NCBI RefSeq assembly: GCF_018691265.1
Contig: NW_024881300.1
Location: 2,685,046-2,749,045 of the forward strand
Length of the DNA: 64,000 nt
Reading direction: 5' to 3'
Source: Tyto alba
Lineage: Eukaryota; Chordata; Aves; Strigiformes; Tytonidae
Below are positions 50,266 through 61,200 of the stretch, piece by piece. Position numbers and translations under genes: made by a program. How positions within the stretch are numbered: position 1 is the first letter of the stretch; every line of letters begins with the position of its first letter. Under the pieces are notes generated by a model, which saw only the letters and a program-made list of their open reading frames with translations, was not told the origin of the DNA and made no database searches.

Positions 50266-51730
50266 CTGATGGAAGAAAAGAGACAAACCAGAGGGTAAGG
50301 AAGAGCTGTACTCACAACAGCAAAAAACAAAGCTCCAGCAAGGAACCACAGGAAACAGGTACAGGAGTCCCCATACCACCTGCACAGAGATCACCTCCAT
50401 CAGCTGCAAGCTGCAGAAGAGGCATCTTGTTAAGATTTCATTCCAGTGACAAACCCTCTATATTCATGGCAGAAAAAAGGAAAAGAGTAGCTAATTAGAG
50501 CTGGGGGAGGACAGGATTTTTTGTTTTTCAAATGAACAGGAATGCTTATTCATTCAAACAGGCCTGTCTCACTAGCAGCCACTGAATGCTTTGCTCAGGT
50601 CGCTGGGGGCAATTCCAGGCTCTTAATTGGGCTCTTGATTTCCTCATTTGTTGGTCAGTGAGGCAGCTCTTCTGCCACAGCTGTTCCGCCACCCACAGCA
50701 CACCAGCTTGGCAACATCTTCAATCCCAAGGCAGAGCATGGTAACTGGCTCTGGGGTTGGGGATAGGGAGAAAAAGCTCTGACAAGGCAGAATGCAGAAA
50801 TTTTCTCTCATTTGCTAGTTAATTTTTGTTTGAGGCCCTGAGGGCGCAAAATATTGAACTTGAAAAAATTATGAATCAATATGGCATCTACAGCAGGGAA
50901 TGAATTACAAACATGAGAAAGAATCTCTGGAAAACCACTCAATAATTAATTGTTAGAAAACCCCGGTTACTTTAGCCCACTCATTTGCCATGGCCTGCCT
51001 CCAGCAACGTGCTTTTCACGCTCTCAGTAGCTCTTAATGAGGTTGACCCTGGATGCCAAGCTAACAATTTTGCTCCCTTGGAGCACAAACCTGCGAGGCT
51101 CCAAGGGAGCCTGACCCACAGCTTGGCCAGCCCAGAAGGCAGAGTCCTGCATCCCACCCTCCCGCAGCCTGCTGCCGGCAAGGGTGGGCTGGTCCCCAGT
51201 CTAGAACACGTGCCGATGAAACGCTGCAAGCCTCGGGGGTGAGAGGACCTGCCCTGGCTACAAGTCAGGCTAATCGCTGCTTGCCTCCTACCCACCAACC
51301 TGACCCTGCAACCTCCATGTAAAAACTGGCTGATGGACATGGAGAAACCCAAGGAGCTGCTAACTCAGCTGGGTTACGGGCAAGGAAAGCACCGTGGAGT
51401 TACTTGATAAGCCTGGAGACACTGATGCCCTGAAATCCCACTTGCACACAACTAGTGCGCCCATGTCCCTTGTCCTGACAGTGAATCAGCACCTGAAGCA
51501 GCAGTTAGGGAAGTGAAACTGTTCTTCCTCCTTCTCCACAGACTGCAAATACAGTGGAAAAGGCATGCCCAGAAATAAGAATAAATTCTTGTGCTGTATG
51601 CCTCCTGCTCTGCCTTATTCTGCCACTGCAGAAGGAGATTAACCCTGTTTCCCACCCTGCACTGCCACATGCCTTTCGAACCGGCAGCAGTCACGCAGAT
51701 AGAGACAAATCCCACATTATGAATGTCCAG

Positions 51731-51790
51731 AAGTGTTTGCTGATCAGAAAGGATCAGGAAAAGAGCTTGCTGATCAGAAAGGAGCAGGGT
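51731..51790 (+). repeat. Imperfect 30-bp tandem duplication
   Basis: Both 30-base copies contain TTGCTGATCAGAAAGGA and start AAG; about five positions differ, mainly at the ends. Confidence 0.8.
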
Positions 51791-52001
51791 GGGAAAAAGT
51801 GAAAAGTAGTTCTGGAAGAGACACAAAGCATTGTCACAATTCAGGGCATCCCAAACACACCACTCAGTCACAGCCCTCGGCAAGGACAGTCACATCATGC
51901 AGTGCTCATATGCCAAAGGTTACTCTGCATCCATGAATTTCCTTCGACAGAATAAACTTGATGTCTTCATGCAGCAGTCAGCCAGAACTCCCCACAGAGC
52001 G

Positions 52002-52014
52002 CCCCCCCCCCCCC
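52002..52014 (+). repeat. Poly-C tract (C13)
   Basis: Thirteen C in a row, a site prone to sequencing and assembly length error. Confidence 0.9.
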
Positions 52015-52316
52015 TCCAAGTCACGAGTGCCGGGTTCAGATTAATACAGTCACTCAGCCTATTTATTTTCAAACGCAGCACCCACAGAGCCGGCTCCATC
52101 CCCTGGCCAGCTGGGGAGCAGCACCATTTCTCATGCACTCTGCAGCACTGGCTCCCAGCACAGTCCCCCTCCTGCCACCCCCCTGCACTCTTGTGCCATC
52201 AGGGTCCACCCCCAGCGTGCAGGGAACGCGTGAGCCACCGTGAGAAACATCAGGCAGACCCCAAGCACGCAGGAATTTCAGAGGCGTAGCATAGTAACCA
52301 CATGTGCTGGGAAAAA

Positions 52317-52352
52317 AACCCAACCAACCAACCAAACAAAAAAAAAAAAAAA
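52317..52352 (+). repeat. (CCAA)n followed by poly-A
   Basis: CCAA units (52317-52335, slightly imperfect) run into fifteen A (52338-52352). Confidence 0.85.
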
Positions 52353-53379
52353 CACCTCTGTGCAGGCCTCAACACAGCCACAGGACCTGCTCCCAACCGT
52401 TAGACCCTGCACGTTTCTGGGACTTGAGTGTTGAAGCAAGAGGAGGCAGGGGTTGGGAAAGGAAGCAGAGGTCACAGAAAGCATGTCTTGCCACTAACTC
52501 TGCTTGTTATGCTAAGAGATGACAGCCCAGTTCAGCTCCCATAAACCTACAGGAATCCAGCAATTAAAATAGCTCACAGGATCTGGACACGTACAAAGCC
52601 TGTGGCAGAGGTAGGACCTAAACATAGGGCCCCTTGGTCTTAACTTCATGACTACTTCCAGTCTTCTCCAACCCAGAGACAAAACTGAACGATGTCTGCC
52701 CCACCAGTTGAGGTAAAGGAAGGCATGAAGCTAAGACACACATGAAAAATGGCTCCAGGCATTTGCCAGCCTGCAATCTAACAGAGTGAGCATGCTGTTG
52801 GTTGGACCAGCGCTACGGACCACAGCTCTCGAAGCAGGAAGATGGTCCATCCCAGAATGGGTGACAAAGGAGGAACCTCTACCTGTTGTGGCCCCCCAAC
52901 ATGATGTGCAGGGAGGGTCTGGCACAGCCCTTCAGTGCCAGGCAGTTCAGCAGCAAAGAAATCACTTTGCTCTCCAGCAGTACAAAACAGGTTGTTACCA
53001 AGGGGTTACTTAGGCTTTGATACTTGCTTCTTCCACCACCTCAAGTTACCAGCAGCAGTGGCTGGGCACAGAATATAACATTTTGTTCAATTTTTTTTTG
53101 TCCACTTTGACCTGCCAGCAGCTGCTCTAGAGTACATTTCTGAAGTTGTCTGCTGTGGCAACAGAGCTGCAATGCTGCAGGCAACCTGTTCCACCAGGAC
53201 TGCCCAGCTGGGGACAGAGGAATGCGTCAGAAACTTAATTAAAAGTGACCTTTCAAAGCAATTCCATCACAAGACTCACTGATTGCCTCATAAACTGAAA
53301 CAAAAGCAGCTCTGAGGCAAGCTGCTGCTGGGCTGATGCCAGCAGCGACTCCTGCACCACTCCAATAGGAATGACAAAA

Positions 53380-53860
53380 GAAAGAATATTAAAGCACTTT
53401 ACAAGGTATTAATTCAGGGTATACACATTTCAACCTTTCCCAGATCCCAGGCCAGGAAGGAAAAAAATCCTCTGGCCTACATTATTATGGGAGACAATAA
53501 CTCTCCATGTAGAAACCAAAACACTTCTTGTTCTTCATGGGGAGAAATGGGAGCCATTAATCCAGCTGGAAGAAATCACAGTCATTACTAAGGAAAATTA
53601 CAAGACCTTTCACTTTTAAATACTTGATAAATAACTATTTGCCTGACTGTTTACTGGGATGCTATTCACACATTGTAATCCAGGAATAAACATGAAAATA
53701 ACTATATTGTCAGCAATAAAACAAGTAGCTAGTGTCTCGCCCACTTGCAGACCCTGTAATTCATACACAAAACGACTCATCCTCATCACTTTCCCGTAAA
53801 GATTTCATTATACTGCTATGCTATTAAATTGCACAGTAAGATTTCCAAAACACAGAACAG
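53380..53860. promoter_or_regulatory. Long AT-rich, CpG-poor block, possible conserved noncoding element
   Basis: About 480 bases of complex AT-rich sequence (GAATATTAAAGCAC, GGTATTAATTCAGG, GCCATTAATCCAGC, AAATACTTGATAAATAAC, CTGTAATTCATAC, GCTATTAAATTGCAC) with few CpG and no recognised transposon. Such islands in large introns are often conserved enhancers. Low confidence without an alignment. Confidence 0.3.
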
Positions 53861-56800
53861 TTATTAATTTTTTTGACCATGCTGGAGCCTGGTAGCACAG
53901 ATGATGCCTACTGTACGAGGTGCTGTGCAACTGTAAGATAGAAAGGTCTTTCATGTTATAAAGTTATTACAAGGAAAACATGCTAGGAACTAGACCAAGT
54001 GTCTCTAGTACTTGCAGGTGTCCTCCTTAAGAGCCTTCACCTCTAAACCAAGCTCAAAGCTGTAGCCAAGCATTTAAGCACACCCATAACCACCCAGCCT
54101 GTTGTTTTGGTGCCCAGCTGTGGGTACATTACTTCCATCTTCCACCGAAGGACTTCTCTCCCTTCCCTTCACATTCACCAACTGAACTGCTATAACCTAT
54201 GTAAATGGAAAAGGCCCCAGTTACGTATGCTGTCACAGGCTGTCCCAAAAGTTGCTCCACAGAGCACGCACTTACAGCTCGGAACCGTAGCATCCTAATT
54301 TAAGAACTAGTGTTTGATCTTCTTCCAGCAGTGCCCTTAGCCACAGAAGCAGCTAAAAAGGAGGAGGAATACAGGCTAAAACAAGCACCGCATTCACAAC
54401 AGCTCCAGCTAATCTGCAAAAGGGGCTTAAAACCAAATTTTCATCCTTTGGTTCAGTGGCAGAGCAAGTCTAATACGCTAGCTTTCCTCTTGTGTTCTGG
54501 TCTTACACCAGGTGCAGAGTTACCAGGTGTGAAGAGGAAGGTCCCACTCCACCATGTCATCCCACTGCTGCTACCGTGGCACAGCACAACACCCACACCC
54601 CAGGGTTCACCCCGGTGTGGTGGTCTGGTGCCCCTACTCTAGCACAGCTGAATCCAGTCCTGTTTGCACGAAACAGAATCAGCACAACAGATGCCAAGGG
54701 TGCCAGTGTCAGGAAAGTGTCCAGCTCAGCCGCGAGCAGCAAGGTGCCCTGCAAGCCCTTGCAGCAGCACATCAGCAGAGCCACTTCCTTGCACGGAGGG
54801 GAGAAGGAGGCAAGGTTTCAGAGGCAGGATAGGGGAAGCTGGGAAAGACAAACAGCCACGTCTTGCAGGCTTCTGCCCACAGTCTGCTGTGTAATAGCAA
54901 CCTTATGCATCCCAGGTGCCAAAATCCCTCCAACTTACCCCCAGGTGGCTCAGCACAACTTCATTCTCCTAATCAAAACACCTGGTGCACATCAGACTGA
55001 GAAAGCACATGTTGGTATTTGGGTATAAGAGACTTGCAGCTGAGACTACAGTTAAAATCTCTGATCACAGCAGCACAAAGGCACCATCTCCCCTGACCTC
55101 TATGCCGAGAAAGGGAGAGCAAGAGTGAAAGCTCTGGAAAACACCAGCTCTTTACCACTGGCACTCGGGACACACAGTCCTCACTTGGGAAACCTGCCCC
55201 AGTTTAGGCCTGCCCCAATTATAAAACTTTCCACACAATCTTGATGTTGCTAGCTCTGGGGAATTACAGACCAAGGAGGGGGGAAATGAGGCTAATTATC
55301 CTTTTTCAATATTCCCCATCTGTGCCTAGCCTCATTAAGTAGTCCTCCAGCCTTCTGGAATGATCAGCTGAGGAGCAAGCAACCCTCATCTACAGGGGTT
55401 TGCAAAAAAATCTAATCCAAGAGGAATATTTTGTCTGAATACTTTTTTGGTGGACTCTTGTGCTTGAGCTGCCATATCCTGGGTGTCTTCCACAGACAGA
55501 TGCACTGTACGAGAGGCAGGTGCTCCAGCCTGCAAGATCACAAAGCTGCTGGAGTGCACAAGTTTAGCACCTTCCAGGAGAGAATTAAGTCCTCACACAA
55601 CTGAACCTCCAGGCCACATCAGCCTGCACAGTGGGTATGTATTTATTTTATGCTGGATTACCTGGTGTAAAGCAAACAGAGCCAAAATTAATAGGTCCCC
55701 ATCACTTTTCTAATTTCAAAGTAAAACACAAGTTTTCTCCCTTTCAGAAAAAAACCCAACATTCTCCAAACCTTACTCTTCAAAGCAGGTGGGAGAAGCT
55801 GTTCCTTGAGAAACTGAGCCTACTCCCTGAAGCAACACAGACAAGACCAGGCTGGAGTGACTGATAATTTTGTGGGCTGCCTATCTGCACAGAAGCTGCT
55901 GGCTGGTTTTTAAGAAACAGATCTGATCAGAGCTTTCCCGGAGTCAGGTGAAGGCCAAGCTGCCTGCCTGGTGCTGCTCCTCACAGCAGGTGTGTGCTGC
56001 TATCCAAGCAGTCAGCCCAGGCTGCATCTCAAACCAATTCATCTGAAAACAAGCAGAGATGAATAGTATTTTAACATCAATAATGCACAAACTGTGCTTT
56101 TTGACATCCATGTTCTAACCCTGTAAGCCTTGAAGGAAATGACTGATTTTTCATCATCTCCTGTATGACAATGACTCTGGCAGAAAACGTATGGACAGTG
56201 CTGCCAACTGAGATGCTGACCAAGCTACCGGGTCCCTTTTGGGCTTCTGCTTGCTACTTCCACAAGAGGCTCTCTAAACCCAAATGGAAGTGGCACTCCA
56301 GTTACCAAGCTCCCGCTGGGGCTTGCTAGAGCACATCAAACATGGCTTTCTGGAGTAGCTGACCCTTCACCTCCTTGTTAACTGGAGCTTTATCCACCTC
56401 AGTTTTAAGTATCTCCAAGCATCGGGTCTCTGCTTGCTTCACTGGATAACTATTCCCTTGGCCAGCCCAAACTGCAAAACCATGAAGTTTGAATTTCAGA
56501 CTTTGAGGTATCTCGTCATTTTTACTTGTACCTCCCAAAAGGATTAACTTCAAATTATGGAATGCACAATGAGTTGAGCAACCCAGGTGTACAGATGCTG
56601 TACGTGTGAGCATAACAGTCCTCTGACCCTGTTAACAATGACTTGCTAGCATGCCAAAAGCAAGATAGACCCCTGCAACCCCACAACTCCTGCAAAGCAG
56701 TTCAATGTTCACATTATGGATCTCCTCTCTTGCTGAGGGAAGGAGTATCGTCATTCTCAAGAGCCAGGGGTTCAAAATTCACTTACAGTTATGAACACTG

Positions 56801-56989
56801 GACACAAAGGTTACACAGATCACAACAGGAGCCAACATACACTACAAAGCAAAAGCATCCCCATGGGGAAAAGGCCAGACTAAGCTTGACTTGGTTTGTA
56901 ATGTGTTAATGAGACAGTAAGGCAGCAAAGAGCTTTGCCTTCCCTTCAGGCTATCACAGAAACCCTCCTGCTTCAGAATCTTAGTTACC

Positions 56990-57011
56990 AAAAAAAAAAA
57001 AAAAAAAAAAA
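56990..57011 (+). repeat. Poly-A tract (A22)
   Basis: Twenty-two A in the upstream CFDP1 intron; no recognised element attached. Confidence 0.9.
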
Positions 57012-57804
57012 GTCTTAAATCCATCTTGCAAGCTGCACTTTCCAGCAGGGAAAACCCCAGGCCCAAGGGCTGCAAAGCAGGCTCTGCCAGCATCTCACCA
57101 GACATCAAAAGCCCATTTCTGAGCCTGGAGCTGTCAGGAATGAGGCAGCAGCTTGGAAGCAAGGGAAACAGGGTGAGCAGTAAAATGCTATGACTGGATC
57201 TGAGGCCCCTGCAATGAAGGCATGAAAAAAGAACCCCTTAATAATAGCAAAAGAACCCCTGTGAGACATGAAGAGATCACTAAGCACCTCCTGTTCCCAG
57301 ACTGTTAGAAGTCAGGAAATTGTCAGAGAGCCAGGTACAGAAACAACATCTCTTCCCTTACCTACTGGGAAAGGGTGATATTTTCTCTTAATTATTTCCA
57401 CACTACCTACACACAACATAGGCAGAAACCACTGGGAAGAACGCAGCTGGTCATTCAGTTCCCAAAGCTGATGCAGCGCCCAGATACCACAGGTCTGACA
57501 GCCCTAGAAATGCTCTTAGTCATCCAGAGGTCAAACCATCATTTTGGAGATGCTTTGAGACTCCTGCCACCCTTGGAGATCCCAGCTGAGCTTCTTTTTC
57601 ATCACACTGATTACCAGCAAATGCACAAATGAAACCAGCACACATCAATTATTTCCTTAAAAGCATCAAGCCATATTAGAAGCATAAGATGACTTGCAGG
57701 TGGACATCTGCTCCGTCACTCCGAGATCTTCAAAAGCACAGTAAGATAAAGGAAGAAGACATAAGTTGGCATGTTGGTGAATACCAGATAACGCACTGGA
57801 CAAA

Positions 57805-57870
57805 GCTGGCACAACTGTGTAACACTTTGCAAGTCGCAGCCCCTCTGTGCTTCAGTTTCCCTATCTAAGC
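57805..57870 (+). repeat. MIR-like SINE relic
   Basis: aactgtgtaacactttgcaa, gtcgcagcccctctgtgct and tcagtttccctatct match the central MIR core (TGTGTGACCTTGGGCAAGTCAC, CCTCTCTGTGCCTCAGTTTCCCCATCT) with few gaps. It is the clearest of the four MIR-like relics. Confidence 0.65.
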
Positions 57871-58232
57871 AGAAGCCTCACCTGCACATCTACTAATGAA
57901 AATCCTGAATAGAAGCCATTCCTTAGGCTGTACCCCTTTCTCAAAGCACATTAAGCAGACCATAACATGATTTACTTTTGAAGCAAGTGCTCTGACTTAG
58001 AGTTCTGCCTAGGTTTGTCACACTGTTTATGAAGTTTTAATTTCTGCAGCTGCCCATGAGAAAAGCAAATGCCTTAGCAAGTGAATCAGCACGCAACTAG
58101 GACTCCCCAAGAAAATTCTGAAGCATCAGGGAATGGATGCACAGAGAGGAAAGGTTATCAAAACTCGCCCCTGAGACCCTTTCATTCTTAAGCATCTTTT
58201 CAAAAGTAACATATTTTCACTTACTGGCTTCC

Positions 58233-58247
58233 AAAAAAAAAAAAAAA
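58233..58247 (+). repeat. Poly-A tract (A15)
   Basis: Fifteen A, followed shortly by a T-rich run (58258-58266). Confidence 0.85.
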
Positions 58248-61200
58248 TCAATAGCTATTTTTTTCTAATTTGAAAAAGCCAGTATAAACTGTGGGTAACC
58301 GAGGCATGCTCTGACCTCTAAGAATAACAACAGTGTAAGGACAGGAACAGGCTGCTGCCTACACTCCATTATGCCAAGATCAGCATTTTGGTGCTTGTTT
58401 GTAGAAAAGCAACCAGTCACTTTTTAGACTGCCACCTCTAAACAGTGGTTACATCGATATTCCATGTATTTCTCCATGCTTTGATTTGTCTTATGGTCCC
58501 AAGGCATCACACCCCCAGGCTCCTACTGCTCTGATTAAATTTCTGGAAAAATCTTAAGAGTCAGGGGTTTTGCACTGTGCAAGCCTCATCGAGGAAGTGG
58601 TATGTCACTGCAAAGTGGCTAGAATACATCTCTCTAGAACTCCTTAGCCAAGCAGGACTGAGGATAAAACCCTATGAACTTCTAGCATCATGGGTCACCA
58701 ACACAAAACAAAAGTCCTCAGAGAAGCTGAACTTAGAAAGGGCTTTTCAAGGGGCTACTGAAACTCATTTGTCTTCTCCTAACACTTACTTGCTACTATA
58801 GTCAAAGCCACTGCAAAAAACACACCAAAATACAGTGAGTGGTTTCTTCCTCTGCCCTGTTAGTTCAGTTCATTGTCTTCCATATCTAATCTGACAACAC
58901 CCATCCATCTCCTCTGGTGGAAGCTGTGTATCACTTGCAATCCACCTGGAAAAAAGGGAGCGCTTTCCAAATATAAGGCTTCAGGACACAGATTCTGGTA
59001 ATGCTCACCTGCCTTCTCACTCACATGTATAAGCAAGACAACAAAGGCTTCCGCAAAAAAATGACATGTGGAACATGTCGTGCACCTATCACCCTTGATC
59101 TGACACACACCACACTACTGACTACATCAGTAAGAGATGCACACCCAGCTACTGATTTTTATTCTGATTTTAAAAGAAACTATCCTTCACTCAGCATTGC
59201 ACAGAATCCCATGAGCACAAAACAAATGACCAAGATTCACACTCAGCAAGAAGTGTGAGCATGCTGCCAACCCCTTGCTATTATTCATCCGCTGAGTTTC
59301 CTGCAAAGCATCACAAGGTAAGGAGAGAGTTAACGGTGTTACGTGTTCTCTCAGTGCTAATTAGCCTAACACATGCTGAGACCACAGAGCAAGAACACAG
59401 ATGGACAATTACACATTTTTAAGATTGCTCTCCGTGCCAGGTCTAAATCTTGAGACTTGTGGGAGTAAATTCCCCACTCTTTTTTTCCCCCTTCCCCTTG
59501 AAATACATCAACTCTGTCACCCTCAGCATTCTCCTCACTCCTGCTCAGTGCTTGCCAGGAAGCAGAAGCAGCAGCTATTGCTCAGACAGCTACCTTAACT
59601 GTCTTCAAAGCAATAAAATATGTAGTAGTGTCTCAAACTCCTTGGCTTGGAAACTTGGCTTTTCCAAAGTTGGAAAAACCCCTTTGTTTCCTAACTTTGT
59701 CACACTTGGTTGGTCTCAGTTGTCATGTAAAGAGCATCAAGGACATCACAGCCACTGAAAAGGAAATCAGAGGCTGAACAAGGACTTTGGAAAGCTCAGG
59801 CCATTCTCAGATGTCCAATCTGTTTCTCCAGTAGCCATTTCTACCTGCTCTCGCCTGAAAAAGGTCGGGATCAAGGGGCTGAAGCTCTGGAAGAGGACAG
59901 CAGATCTGGGGTTAGAAACAGTGAGCAGTCTAGGACATAGGTGTCTAATTCAACAAGCACACAGATGAGCTAAGGTTAAAAAAAGAAAACCAGTATTTCA
60001 ATAAGGAGAAGCAGCATCAAGAAATCCCCAAGAAGCAGCACTGTACAATTGCAGAGAACTGAATTACAGCCTCAGCTCTGTTGCACACAGGTCAGCACTT
60101 CTCCTTGCCTCGAGGGAATAAATCAGCCCTTAACCAGTCCTGCACAGCTCTCCTCAGGAGCTCACCACGGTGATGAGTCCAGCAGCCCAGCTAACACCAC
60201 CGACTGGGCTCAGACCTCACCACCCCACTCAACCAGGCCTACAGTAAAGGATACGTTGACCCTGATGACTTTGTGGGACACCAAAAAAAGAAACTTTAGC
60301 CATGGTCTGTAGCCCTGCCTGCAAAACCCCCATCACCAATGGCATTCTTGTACAAAGGAGATCCACACTATTGGCCAAGAAAGACCTTCTACTAGCCCAG
60401 GCAAGCCTCCTAACAAGAACCTGCCCTCAGCCACCTCACTTCACCTTTGCTGCTTCTGCTCAAAAGGTCATGAGTTTCACCAGCAAAACCCACTGATCCA
60501 ACTTAAGATCCTTAAATTCCAACTTAAGAACAATTTCCTCTGAATAATCTCTTCTTCTCGAATCCTTAAGGTAGGATGAAAAGCTGTGAAGCGGCAACAC
60601 AAAGTAATGAGGTGGGTTTTTTCTGGGAACATTCTAGGTGACAACCATTTACAAACAGCAACAGATGAAAATCAGGTTCTCCTTCACCCCACACTTCAAC
60701 TGTGGCAGACGAAATATCAATCTCAGCCAGTATAAACCCCAGTAATTACTACAATGATTTAAGCTTGTAACTATTTGGTTATTAATAAGATGTTTTATGT
60801 ACCTCTTTAAAACTTGGTGTTTTGCTCAAGATGCAACAGTCCTACTGTGAACCATCATCTTCCCTAACTTAAAATACAAGCTGCCTCTCAACTCTGTTCA
60901 GCACACATAGCCAGCACAACTTGTCTCCTCGCACCACGGTGGACACACAAATAAAAGGAGTCATATTGCGGGAGACCAAAGGCCAAAAGTCACAGATGTG
61001 GTCTCCTGCAAGAGTCAACAGCAGGGAGCCCATACCCAGAGATGGAGTTCATGTCTCACGTACAGCAGCCCAGACAAATTTTTCTGAGTTTGCCTAGTTC
61101 CTTCTATGAAACTGTAGGACCTTTTAAGTATTCATTACAGCCAGCAGCAAGTCCCATACTCAGCGTGACAATGCTTATTGCCCAGTGTGTTTGGCACCCA

